45,382 nucleotides of DNA from Phallusia fumigata (Eukaryota > Chordata > Ascidiacea > Phlebobranchia > Ascidiidae). The stretch lies in contig QXVZ01011143.1 of NCBI GenBank assembly GCA_008931825.1, forward strand, positions 1 through 45,382. Reading direction: 5' to 3'. Position 1 is the stretch's first letter, and the number at the start of each line of letters is the position of its first letter. The notes beneath the pieces were generated by a model. It saw only the letters and a program-made list of their open reading frames with translations. It made no database searches and was not told the DNA's origin. The position numbers and the translations under genes are program-made. This document shows, one piece after another, positions 24,067 to 35,600 of this stretch.

Positions 24067-24724
24067 GTGCAAATCCAGATAACTTTTTGCTTTGTGCTGC
24101 TATAGACGTAACACACAAATTGCAACTTTGGCGCAGTGGTCTGTGTAGCTGTTATGTTTTTGCTGGGGTCGTCTGACAATACCAAGCAAGGCAGGCGATC
24201 AGGGCGCATCAGTGCAGAGTTTCCTATGCTCGCAAAGACGTGGTCGTAAGAGCGCAGGTGGTTTTACTTCCTACAACACACGTATGAAACATCTTTTAAA
24301 AACCTTACACTAATCAAAGTATACGTGACAGTGATCAAGCGTTTGTTGCGCATTTTTACACAAAACTCTCACAAACGTAGTGGTATTGTCAAAACGTTTT
24401 TCACATAGGTCTCGCAACCGGAAAGGAACATATGTCTTTGCCGTCTGTTGGCGACCACGTCTTAGTTACTGGTGTATTTTATTTCCATTCGTGCACACAA
24501 AACAATATTAAACCTATACGAAACGGGTGCAGTGCATCTGTCGTGTTGTCTATCCTGCAACAGCATTGGAGGTCACCTGTTTTCAATTATTCATGAGACG
24601 TTTTGCGTGTGCCCCAACAGGCTAAACGAAGGCCAGTCGTTTATAATGCAGGTGGAGCAGTTTGTCTTTGTCGTGTATCCTCTGCTTCAATGCGTTGGGA
24701 TTTTTAAACCTGATTTGGCCTAAA

Positions 24725-26244
24725 TTTGAAGTCAAGCTTACGCCATCGGGTTCTCTTTGGCCTGTTGACTTTCTAATCGTCGCTACTAGGCTTATGACAA
24801 ACGAACGGCCGACATAGGAAAGGAAACAGTGGACGTTATGCTATGAGGCAAGCAGTTATAGCCAGTAGTTGTGTTTACATTGGGATAATCTCTGGAACGC
24901 CGAAAATATTTTGCTGGAGTGTAGAAACGGTCAAAATCTTTTCAGTTTAAAATTTTGTAAAAATAAAATGCAGCCAGAGATATAGCTTAGCGGATTTAGT
25001 GTTATTCGTGGGCGCATGTTAAGAGCAATGGAATTTCACACCATACGTTTCCACTGTGGTTGGATGCTCGGCAGTTGAGTAGGCAGTCCAGTAAAACAAA
25101 CACTGCAAGGAAACCGTAGTTCCCAATCCGCCTGTTCCGGAAAATGCTGTACACCGGTGAAAACATTGCAGGTTGGCGGGAAAATGAACAACCGTGCTGC
25201 CCCACAGAAATGTCCTAACCGACTGCTAGATCAGCCAGACTTTGTTACGAACTTCTTAAGTTTGTTCGGTATGCTGTATATACACTGCAGTGAAATGTAT
25301 TTTTACTTCGATCGGTGATTAGTTTTCTAACTTCCTTAAACGCCCAGTGTTCTTGCAGTATGGGTTAGCCCGAAAAATAAGCTTGTTNTTTGAAGTCAAG
25401 CTTACGCCATCGGGTTCTCTTTGGCCTGTTGACTTTCTAATCGTCGCTACTAGGCTTATGACAAACGAACGGCCGACATAGGAAAGGAAACAGTGGACGT
25501 TATGCTATGAGGCAAGCAGTTATAGCCAGTAGTTGTGTTTACATTGGGATAATCTCTGGAACGCCGAAAATGTTTTGCTGGAGTGTAGAAACGGTCAAAA
25601 TCTTTTCAGTTCAAAATTTTGTAACAATAAAATGCAGCCAGAGATATAGCTTAGCGGATTTAGTGTTATTCGTGGGCGCATGTTAAGAGCAATGGAATTT
25701 CACACCATACGTTTCCACTGTGGTTGGATGCTCGGCAGTTGAGTAGGCAGTCCAGTAAAACAAACACTGCAAGGAAACCGTAGTTCCCAATCCGCCTGTT
25801 CCGGAAAATGCTGTACACCGGTGAAAACATTGCAGGTTGGCGGGAAAATGAACAACCGTGCTGCCCCGCAGAAATGTCCTAACCGACTGCTAGATCAGCC
25901 AGACTTCGTTACGCACTTAGGTTGTCCGGTATGCTGTATATACACTGCACTAAAATGTATTTTTATTTCGATCGGTGATTAGTTTTCTTACTTCCTCAAA
26001 CGCCTAGTGTTCTTGCAGTATTGGTTAGCCCGAAAAATAAGCTGGTTNCCGTGCTGCCCCACAGAAATGTCCTAACCGACTGCTAGATCAGCCAGACTTT
26101 GTTACGAACTTCTTAAGTTTGTTCGGTATGCTGTATATACACTGCAGTGAAATGTATTTTTACTTCGATCGGTGATTAGTTTTCTAACTTCCTTAAACGC
26201 CCAGTGTTCTTGCAGTATGGGTTAGCCCGAAAAATAAGCTTGTT
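24725..26244. repeat. Triplicated block with two single-N joints (haplotype interleaving)
   Basis: 24725-25387 and 25389-26047 are about 660-bp near-identical copies. A third, partial copy at 26049-26244 equals the end of the first (25192-25387), not the second. At the diagnostic stretch near 25250, copies 1 and 3 share GAACTTCTTAAGTTTG while copy 2 has a shortened variant. An A-B-A order across two lone Ns (25388, 26048) is what alternating haplotypes in one scaffold would give. Confidence 0.85.
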
Positions 26245-26634
26245 AAAAGGTAAATTAACTTCATTTCTAAAGGTAAAATTGCAGAAGTGTGGTTGGGATT
26301 TCGTTACGAAAACCCAGGGTGAAAATTAGTAACAGTTTTCGGATCACGCGGAGACAGCAAAAAGAGCTGAGTTGTCGTTGTAGATTGTCGCAAAACAATT
26401 CAGTATGGCATTTTTTCTGGTTTACCTTTAACAGCAGCGTTTTCCTTAAAGACAGGTTTTGGTTGTTTTGGATCTGTTCTTTAACTTATACTAAACTTTT
26501 GTCTTTTTAATGTGTTTACAGTTTTCTGTAACTTGAAGTCATTGAAATTACTGCTCTGTGATTATTAGCAGCAACTGTTAATTCGTTCTGAAACATAAGG
26601 CTTTTCGATACCATTCGTGCACCATCGCCAAAAT
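26245..26634 (+). promoter_or_regulatory. G alpha upstream region and 5'UTR
   Basis: This holds the presumed leader of the G alpha gene. Two acceptor-like sites are present: TTTAATGTGTTTACAG ending at 26521, and GTGATTATTAGCAG ending at 26571. Either could receive an upstream 5'UTR exon or, in a tunicate, a trans-spliced leader. No TATA box was recognised near the start. Genuine leader exons could lie further left and would be invisible here. Confidence 0.35.
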
Positions 26635-27708
26635 ATGGGATGTGCAAGTTCAACCGGGTCTGCCCACCCAGAAGCAGTGAGTCGATCAAAGATGATTGAC
26701 AGGACCATCAAAGAAGATGCCAAACACAGCGACAAGGAGGTCAAGCTCCTCTTGCTGGGAGCAGGAGAATCGGGAAAGAGCACCATCGCCAAACAAATGA
26801 AAATCCTGTACAAGGAAGGCTACACAGACAAAGAAAGATTCAACTACAAACATGTTGTGTATGCAAATGTCGTACAATCAATGTTGGCGATTGTGAAAGC
26901 GATGCCATCGTTGCAAGTCGAATTCGAGAGTGAATCCAGTCTGGTGGATTCAAAGAAAATCCTAACCGCCAGTCAGACCCTAAATGACTTCGAGCTTTCC
27001 GGCGATATAGGAAAGGCATTGAGTCGCTTATGGTCCGACAGTGGCGTAAGAAACGCCTTTGAACGCTCGAGCGAGTACCAGCTTAACGACTCGGCCGAGT
27101 ACTACTTTGACTCGCTCGATCGACTCTGCAAATCCGATTACACGCCAACGGATCAGGACGTCTTGAGAACGCGCGTGAAAACAACTGGAATCACTGAAAC
27201 CAACTTCAACTACAAGAACCTCGATTTCCGACTGATTGACGTTGGGGGTCAGAGGTCTGAACGGAAGAAGTGGATTCACTGCTTCGAGGACGTTACATCG
27301 ATTATCTTCTGTGTTGCCCTGTCCGCTTATGACATGCTTCTTGCCGAGGATGAAGAAACCAATCGTATGCACGAGAGCATGAAGCTCTTTGACTCCATCT
27401 GCAACAATACGTGGTTCCGCTCCACATCCATGATCCTTTTCCTCAACAAGACTGACATCTTCAAGAGGAAAATCGGCTCTTCCCCTCTCTCGATCTGCTT
27501 TTCAAAATACACCGGCGAAAACACATTCGACCAAGCCGCCACCTATATTCAGCTACAGTTCGAAAACCTGAATCGTCATCAGGATAAAATGATCTACACC
27601 CATTTTACCTGTGCAACCGACACTACCAACGTACAATTCGTATTCGATGCTGTATCTGACGTAATACTCACCAAGGTGCTGGGCGACCTCGGGCTTATGA
27701 CCGACTAA
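26635..27708 (+). CDS. Gi/o-class heterotrimeric G-protein alpha subunit, intronless and atypical
   Basis: The CDS encodes 357 residues, the usual G alpha size. The start is placed at MGCASS (ATG 26635), not at the in-frame ATG 18 bp upstream, because Gly2 and Cys3 form the expected myristoylation and palmitoylation signal. Motifs: P-loop GAGESGKST at 42-50, switch I with catalytic Arg180 (TRVKTTGIT), [12 protein letters not shown] with catalytic Gln206, NKTD at 271-274 (family usually NKKD), and TCATDT at 325-330. QLNDSAEYY and [10 protein letters not shown] point to Gi/o. The C-terminus ends DLGLMTD where Gi has DCGLF, so the pertussis-toxin cysteine at -4 is replaced by Leu and two residues are added. 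That end sets receptor choice, so coupling may differ. Most animal Gi genes have several introns, so the single-exon frame suggests an old retrocopy under selection. It could correspond to a divergent ascidian G alpha, but I cannot assign a symbol. Confidence 0.93.
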   Translation: MGCASSTGSAHPEAVSRSKMIDRTIKEDAKHSDKEVKLLLLGAGESGKSTIAKQMKILYKEGYTDKERFNYKHVVYANVVQSMLAIVKAMPSLQVEFESESSLVDSKKILTASQTLNDFELSGDIGKALSRLWSDSGVRNAFERSSEYQLNDSAEYYFDSLDRLCKSDYTPTDQDVLRTRVKTTGITETNFNYKNLDFRLIDVGGQRSERKKWIHCFEDVTSIIFCVALSAYDMLLAEDEETNRMHESMKLFDSICNNTWFRSTSMILFLNKTDIFKRKIGSSPLSICFSKYTGENTFDQAATYIQLQFENLNRHQDKMIYTHFTCATDTTNVQFVFDAVSDVILTKVLGDLGLMTD

Positions 27709-28260
27709 CGTCACCGAGTGATGACGTCAGTTCTGAGCGTGTTTGAACCATCATGAAAAGCGAGCGCGCCCACAGCGTGCTACGGAGATGCGAAACCGAG
27801 TCCCATGCATCGGACATGACACAGACAACATATATACAAACAAGGCGTGGCAGGAAGCACGATAACTAAACAAACCGGTTTCAACCGGTTAGAGCCTGCA
27901 TGGTGCATAGGGATGAAGTAACGGCAGTGCTGACTTAATTGGGTGTAACATGGGGCACACGTTGGGCAGTATTCCACGATAACAATATACACTTGGAAAA
28001 GGTTGTTTCATGTCATTTTAATAATTTCTGTGTAACATCGGCCAAACAAAATATGTTACAGTATTAGAATTTGACGTCTGGTTTCGTTGCTTCGTCGTTC
28101 GTGCTGGTTTATCCTTTCAACTTGTCAGAATCATGCTGGGTTGGATATTATGGCAAAATGTTGCTTCAGTCTCATGCTACTTATTGTTTCATAACTTTTG
28201 TAATTAAATCGACACATACATTTTGTTCTCTGTGACCATTGATTAAAAAAATAAATTGTT
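27709..28260 (+). other. G alpha 3'UTR
   Basis: This is non-coding sequence after the TAA. A CRE palindrome TGACGTCA lies at 27722-27729, just after the stop. The first canonical poly(A) signal is AATAAA at 28250-28255, with another at 28680-28685. There is no genomic A-tract at the end, so if the gene is a retrocopy the original poly(A) tail is no longer visible. Confidence 0.45.
28250..28255 (+). terminator. Probable G alpha poly(A) signal AATAAA
   Basis: This is the first canonical hexamer after the G alpha stop, about 540 bp downstream, followed by a TTGTTGG / TGTCAGTGT GT-rich segment. Confidence 0.45.
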
Positions 28261-28977
28261 GGAATGTCAGTGTATGAATGCATCCGCGTAGCAAAAAGCC
28301 TCGTACCGTGTATAGCAGTTTTTGTGCTTTGCGGTGTCATGTCAATCAACCAAAGTGGATTTTTAAACTAATTTTGAGCCGAAGCAGCGCTTATAATTTA
28401 AACACGGTCCTAATGATTTCAAGGAGAAAATGACCTCGGTGTCTTTGCGAAAGTTGTCAGAAACACTCATGGCAAAAAATCATTAAATCTGGGGAGGAAG
28501 TCTCCGTGATTGAACTAAAAACTGCTTTGTCGGTCCTAACTTTTTAACCTGAACTCGCAGTTTTATTCACCTGACCGCCACGACCGATGGGTTTGTATTG
28601 TTGGAAACTCCAATTCATACCATCTATTACATTGCACTTTTTTGTTCGCCATTTTATGAAACTGCGATATGTGTTGCCTAATAAATCACGACCGTTCAAT
28701 GTCTGTGCTATGTCCTATATTTAAATCCTATATTTGTCCTATATTTAGATTAGGTATTGCTTATATTGCAGTTTAGTTTCTGTAGTATATAATGATTCAT
28801 GGTTTGAGCATAATACCAACAGTAGTTTCAGGCTTGACGTAAACTGCTTAGCCGAAGGTAAACTGGGATCCGTGTAACGTCTATACAGCGGGTCCGCGGT
28901 GAGATTATAAAATATTATCACAATCCATATGTAGTTGACAACAAGTACATTTTTTCGGTTTGTATTTAGTTTCAGGT
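28256..28977. other. Intergenic spacer between the G alpha gene and CSTF3
   Basis: No gene is recognised in this stretch. It contains an alternative AATAAA at 28680 and a short direct repeat of CCTATATTT around 28711-28745. Confidence 0.4.
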
Positions 28978-29333
28978 TTACTATTCCAAAAAGGGTTTGA
29001 AACCACTAGCTAAGCCTACTTCGAAGTTTAAAAAATAAAAACCTATAAAATAAAAGTATAATAATTTGCCAACATTTTTTGCTGCATCCTATCTTCGGGA
29101 GACTTGGCCGTACAAATTCTCTACCAAAAAACCTGGCGTAAAACGTAATCATTTTGTCACAAATATATTTTTTTAAATACTGTTAAATATTTTTCAAATG
29201 AAGACCGTAGCGTTTGTCAAAATGTCTGTCATGAAATAGTTACATTTTACGCTTGTTTATTGGCAATTTGTTAAAGAACAATTTCCAGCTTTAAAAAAAT
29301 TACAACTCTACTACTCTGTGCGGCGATCTTTTT

Positions 29334-29343
29334 GTCACGTGAC
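29334..29343. promoter_or_regulatory. CSTF3 promoter E-box GTCACGTGAC
   Basis: A 10-bp perfect palindrome about 260 bp upstream of the CSTF3 ATG, in a locally CpG-containing stretch. It is the extended E-box favoured by USF and MITF/TFE factors. It is repeated at 30542-30551 in the second copy of the promoter block. Confidence 0.45.
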
Positions 29344-29601
29344 AGAATCATGGCCATACAGTTCCGTTGCTCATCTTGCAAATTGCAAACTGCTTTATGT
29401 TTGTTTAGCTCTGAACCGACAAAACATCTGCCAGGTATGGTGTTTCTGTTCAATTTATAAGTTTTACCATCATATTTTTGTAAATGATTGTTTCATTGTA
29501 TGCTAGGGTAAATCTTCCGCGTTTTTTCGCGGCACTTCTAAAGCTGAAGATTGGCAAATTAAAAGAGCTACCTTGACGTTTTTTCAATACGCTATAATAA
29601 G

Positions 29602-29628
29602 ATGGCTAATTCAAAATCTTCTGAAGTG
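29602..29628 (+). CDS. CSTF3: CSTF3 exon 1 (copy 1)
   Basis: The exon encodes MANSKSSEV and ends in phase 0 before GTAAGT. It is short and poorly conserved, like the start of vertebrate CSTF3. No other ATG of the right phase lies just upstream. Confidence 0.8.
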
Positions 29629-32600
29629 GTAAGTAGCTATATTGCACAGTATAATGCTTTGATTTAGTGAGACTGTGATCTGTCTTATTACTGACTTTTT
29701 GTACAGGAATATTTACCAGAGAGGATACGAAAAGTAGAAAGACGCCTTGAGGAAAATCCATTTGACATTGATGCTTGGAACACATTGATTCGAGATGCAC
29801 AGGTATATTTATTGGAGTAATCATACAACATTACTAACTGAAAACAGAAGTCAAAGAAATGACTAGAAGCTGTTATTAGGCCAGCAAAAATACTTAAGCA
29901 ACATTTAAACTGACAGAAGAAAAACTAATAAATCACATGTTGGCAAGGTTGCTGTCAAATAAATTAAGGTCAAAGAAAATATGTACACTGATATATTACA
30001 CCATGTCATATCAGTTAGTCAGACAAGGTAGACACTGAACATTTTTATTTGCATTGAAGAGTATGCAGTTGTCCAACACCAAGTGTAATGTATATGTTGC
30101 AAAGTCCTCAATGCACTTGAAACATATTGATTATAATGAAGCAAATATTGCAGGATTTTGAACAAATANTTTACTATTCCAAAAAGGGTTTGAAACCACT
30201 GGCTAAGCCTACTTCGAAGTTTAAAAAATAAAAACCTATAAAATAAAAGCATAATAATTTGCCAACATTTTTTGCTACATCCTATCTTCAGGAGACTTGG
30301 ACTATACAAATTTTCTACCAAAAAACCTAGCGTAAAACGTAATTATTTTGTCACAAATATATTTTTTTAAATACTGTTAAATATTTTTCTAATGAAGACC
30401 GTAGCGTTTCATTAGTAGCGTTTGTAAAAATGTATGTCATGAAATAGTTACATTTTACGCTTGTTTATTGGCAATTTGTTAAAGAACAATTTCCAGCTTT
30501 AAAAAAATTACAACTCTACTGCTCTGTGCGGCGATCTTTTTGTCACGTGACAGAATCATGGCCATACAGTTCCGTTGCTCATCTTGCAAATTGCAAACTG
30601 CTTTATGTTTGTTTAGCTCTGAACCGACAAAACATCAGCCAGGTATGGTGTTTCTGTTCAATTTATAAGTTTTACCATCATATTTTTGTAAATGATTGTT
30701 TCATTGTATGGTAGGGTAAATCTTCCGCGTTTTTTCGCGGCACTTCTAAAGCTGAAGATTGGCAAATTAAAAGAGCTACCTTGACGTTTTTTCAATACGC
30801 TATAATAAGATGGCAAATTCAAAATCTTCTGAAGTGGTAAGTAGCTGTATTGCACAGTACAATGCTTTGATTTAGTGAGACTGTGATCTGTCTTATTACT
30901 GACTTTTTGTACAGGAATATTTACCAGAGAGGATACGAAAAGTAGAACGACGCCTTGAGGAAAATCCATTTGACATTGATGCTTGGAACACATTGATTCG
31001 AGATGCACAGGTATAATTTATTAGAGTAATCATATAACATTACTAACCGAAAACAGTGGAAGTCAAAGAAATGACTAGAAGCTGTTATTAGGCCAGCAAA
31101 AACACTTGGTTTAAACTGACAGAAGAAAAACTAATAAATCATGTGTTGGCAAGGTGTCTTTCAAAAGAATTGAGGTCAAAGAAAATATGTACACTGATAT
31201 TACACCATGTCATATCAGTTAGTCAGACAAGGTAGATACCGAACATTTATATTTGCGTTGAAGTGGTTGCAGTTGTCCAGCACCAAGTGAACAAGAGTGT
31301 AATGTATATCTTGCGAAGTCCTAAATGCACATGAAACATATTGATTATAATGAAGCAAGTATTGCATGATTTTGAACAAATACACTTTAAAGGCTGTGTA
31401 AATTAATAAACTGAAATGGTTACATATCCCTGTTTATAATTTTATTGCTTTGTCACTGGATATGTCAGTTTATTATACAACCAACCAAACAAGTTAACAA
31501 TTTAATTCTTCTAATTTTGCTGTAAAAGAATATGTTTTGACTTGGCACCATCTTTTTGCTTCAAACGACAATTGCAACCCAGCTTAGACAAATGTCATGT
31601 AATTTATTGCATGAAAACAGTTAGAACAAAACAAACAGCTAGTTGGAGAATTATTGAAAAGTTGTTACATAAGTAACACAGGTTTTTGAATCCAGAAAAG
31701 CAGTACAAATTTATGAGCTTAAGTATTTTTGTGCACACTTTTTACTGATTGAGCAGTGTGAGTGTGTACAATGCCTTTGTACTATGTTGGTTTTCCAAAA
31801 CCTGCTCCAAGATTATAAGATCTTCTAAATTAAACATTACACGCAACTTTGTATGTAAACCTTATGAGGCAAAAAAGAATGGCCAGATAGGCATTAAGCA
31901 TTAGGCACAAACAAATTTTTATCATTTTAAAAAGATGAAATGTAACAAACTTAATGTAACACCATAGTTTATCTATCATTATTTCTTTTAGATGCAAAAC
32001 ATTCCCAAAGCAAGAAAGACTTACGAGCGATTGATATCACAGTTTCCAACTACAGGACGATACTGGAAGATTTACATAGAGCATGAGGTTTGCGAACATT
32101 TATTGATTTTTTTCCCATTTTGTGTGAAACATCAACTGATGCCATAAAAACATAAAACTTGTCCTACACCTACAGCTTTCCTGATACAACTGTTTGTTGG
32201 CGAAAAACACCAATTCACGCAAAAGTCACCTGCAACAGAACATTGATATTTTGTGTCTTAACCTCAGGCCCACTGTGATTAAACTGCTTGAAAAGCCTAA
32301 ACAATCATTCTATGCAAATTTTAACAAGTTGCGTTTTTTATTTGACAAGTGTGTTTTGTCACTGTGCTGTACTTTAAGGTCATGCAAACTGAGTTTGCAG
32401 TAAAACCAAATATTCATTGATAAATTAGTCTTTTATTGAGTTGTGCAAGATGTTACAAGGTAGAACAAGATCCAGTTTAGTCTGGATACACTTTCTTTGT
32501 CTATCTTATCTTAAGAGGAAGTGGAATTTATGGTTTGTGGGGGTAGTCACTCCTGAATATCAAAGTTTCTATCATTCGACCTCCTATAGTCGACCATGTG

Positions 32601-35600
32601 AGATGTGATATGGTACTTTTGATTGCTGCAATGCTCAAACACATGTATGTGGAAGAAAGGTGGTTATTAACAGTCTCTTGTTGTATTTAATTTGCATACG
32701 TTAGCTTCAGTAACAGACATAGGAAGTACTAATATCTAATTGAACCATACTTGTGAACATGACACACAGAGAGGGATGCACAGTACAGTATATTCAAATC
32801 TTTCGCATTGTCATACAATAGTGCATTTCATCCAAATTTTGATAACCATTCTATTTACTGCAACATTAAAAGAAATGTGTTACATAAACATTTTTCAGTC
32901 CATAAACAACAATCTTTCACTCGGGCTAAACCAGGGGCTGCAAGGCGATTTTTTATGGTACATGGATAGGTTTTTGAGCTCATATTACAACTTACTTTTT
33001 TTGACTTTTTGAAGTTCAGCAACCTCTTGCAGTTCAACTGCCTCGAAGAGCCACAGAGTGTACATTCCCCCTTCTATAACTCCATAGTCTAGTGGTTTCA
33101 ACCTGGGGGTTGCAGGGAGGCTTTCTGGGGGTTGCGACAGATATGTGATAGTTTTACAAACGCAGACATATCTGTGATGTTTTTATGGCTTTTACCACAC
33201 ATAGGTTGGTTTCACCTGTCTTGTCAGGTACGATAAGCAGTAGGCTATGTACCCATAGCTAACTGCACAGGCATTGTCTTAGGAACACCACAGTAATTAT
33301 TGTCATCAACAATGAAATCCTTAGGCTAAGGCCATGAAGTTGCAAAGCCAGCCGTCTCATGGAGCAAAAGTGAATGCAAATTAATGATATACTGTAAAAA
33401 GCATTTTGATTGATCTTGTTGTTTAGAAAAAAATGGTTGGTCTGGTTGCAAGATATTTTTAATCATCATAGGGGGTCACCAGTCAGAAAAGGTTGGGAAC
33501 CACTGTCATACTCTATTAGCTGGGATTCCCCATTGTGTTACAAATTTTTCATTTGTGTAGATACTTGTTCTTCACACAGAGTTTCTACAACATACTTTGC
33601 CGAGTAGTTGACCCTCATTATCTGCAGTCTTTACTATTAAAATTTGGAGTGAATGTTGCAGTTAGCAAGATTTTTCTTCAGCCTAAAAACCATTGGACGT
33701 TTGGAGTTTATTCAGTGAAATATTGATATTACCAAAACAGAAATGGTTTTTTTTGGTGGAATTTGTACAGACTGGTTAAAGGCTTCATACAAATATTATG
33801 TTGTTCTAAAAATGCAGGTTTTTGATGGAAAATACAAATTACTATATTTGTGGCAACATTCATTTAACAAAAAGTATGTTAAGTATGGCCTTAAGTAAAA
33901 AGTATGGCCCAAAAACTTCAATTTAAAACATTTTTTGGCAGTTAAAATTTTACTTAATTAACTGATAAAATTGAAAACAATTAATTACTTGCTCTTGGCA
34001 AAAAAAGATTCTCAAGAACACCCACNTATGTTGTTCTAAAAATGCAGGTTTTTGATAGAAAATACAAATTACTATATTTGTGGCAACATATATTTAACAA
34101 AAAGTATGTTGCCCAAAAACTTCAATTTAAAACATTTTTTGGCAGTTAAAATTTTACTTAATTAACTGCTAAAATTGAAAACAATTAATTACTTGCTCTT
34201 GGCAAAAAAAGATTCACAAGAACACCCACAAACTCTTGTTTCCAACTTACAACTTTGCTAGGGCTATTCTAAGGCATTATACTTGGTGTAATAAAAACTT
34301 GAGGAAAAAGGAATCAAAGAGAATGGAACTAAGGAAATGTCAAGATTTTAATAAATACGTAAACTGAAAATTTACCTTTGCAAAAGTTTTTTTGTCTAAT
34401 AGGAGCAAGTTAGTACACTTAATTTGAGTAAAAAAAATGATGAAGATTGTATATCCGATTTCTGTGAAATTTAGACAGTTTGTAGGATATGCATCTGTCA
34501 TTGTGGTGCACTGATTTCGGTGTTAAACCCTGGAGCCCATTTGTCGCCCTGCTACCCCCGAAAGCCATGTTTCTAAACCATTTTTCTCACGGGGGTCCAG
34601 GCAACATTTTAAAACATCTCATGGCACCCCTTTAGCATCAACACCCACTGGATCCAAGCGCGGCTGACCCAGAGCCTTGTTTGCCATCGTGTATTTCCCG
34701 AGAAAAATCTCTTCAGGCACATCTAAGAACCCACACTGGAGAAAGGCCGTACAGGTGTGTCAATCCAAACTGCACAAAGTCATTTGTACAAAGTGGACAA
34801 TTAAAAACACCTCAAAGATCTCAACATTAAAGCTCATCAACATAGCAAACTTTCCCATTTTAAGCCTGTTATGACACAAACATGCATCGTTTTGAACTAG
34901 TATTCAGATTTATTCCAATATGCACTTCAATGGGAAACTTGTTTTTGAAGACAATCAACTAGTTCCTAATTCTTGCAAATGACAATTGGGATCCTAACAG
35001 TTTACTCTAGCTCAATGGCCCATTTTCAAACTGCTACATCGCCCACTAGTGGACCATGGCCCACTGGTTGGAAAACACTAAAGTATGTCAATTTGGCCAT
35101 ATTGGCATTCCATTTTTCTAGTTAATGTTATAATCCACAACACTTTTATTGAAATCGAACATATTGTATAAATTTAAGAAAAATATCTGCTACAATCTTA
35201 AACATTTATCTAGAAAGAGGTGTAATCTTAAACTGTATGTCCGAGGACCAGTGTTAAATCGTTTACATGATTTTTAAACACAATTGTTACGTAAATTTTT
35301 TCATTAAAATGCGTTACAATTCCTCTTTCCTGAAAAACATGAATTACAATACCAAGTAAATGCAATAGTTTAATTACAATCGCAAATGCAATAATAATCA
35401 CAATTATTCTGAGACTAATTAATTACAATTACAACATGTCACAACATTTTTGATTTCAACAAACGTTTTTATGTGTTTTTATAAACAACAACACAACAAT
35501 CATGTTGCAATTTTAAAAATGTAGCCCTGCTTCCAAAATGATCAATTGAATCTGTAGCAAAAGGTACATTGAAAAATAATGATGATAAATGGGTATCTAA

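Larger units (their letters stand above)
21736..24724. other. Non-coding intergenic DNA
   Basis: No gene is recognised. It contains a CRE palindrome at 23910-23917, a 19-bp tandem repeat at 24029-24066 and a GGCGCAGTGG motif near 24130. That motif resembles a tRNA A box but has no acceptable B box or cloverleaf. Confidence 0.4.
8565..26520. other. About 18 kb CpG-rich intergenic region without a recognisable gene
   Basis: No open frame here resembles a known protein, and the longest (122 codons at 15878-16246) has no family features. The region is nevertheless distinctive. CpG density is high (32 CpG counted in 13141-13740 against 3 in 35401-36000). It holds most of the window's TGACGTCA palindromes, and it is rich in short repeats. 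This fits unmethylated intergenic DNA that may contain regulatory sequence for the downstream G alpha gene. Small or lineage-specific exons could be missed by eye. Confidence 0.5.
28978..31382. repeat. 1.2-kb duplication holding the CSTF3 promoter and exons 1-2 (single-N joint)
   Basis: 28978-30168 and 30170-31382 are near-identical, separated by one N at 30169. Both copies include the promoter E-box, exon 1 and exon 2. Coding differences are synonymous (GCT/GCA in exon 1, AGA/CGA in exon 2), while non-coding parts differ by substitutions and small indels (for example an extra CATTAGTAGCGTTT in copy 2 near 30407). This looks allelic. The gene probably has a single exon 1 and a single exon 2. 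Confidence 0.85.

Noticed and set aside
24128-24175. GGCGCAGTGG resembling a tRNA A box
   Set aside because: No acceptable B box at the right distance and no paired acceptor stem.
26617-26634. In-frame ATG six codons upstream in the G alpha gene
   Set aside because: It would bury the MGC lipidation signal, which must be N-terminal.
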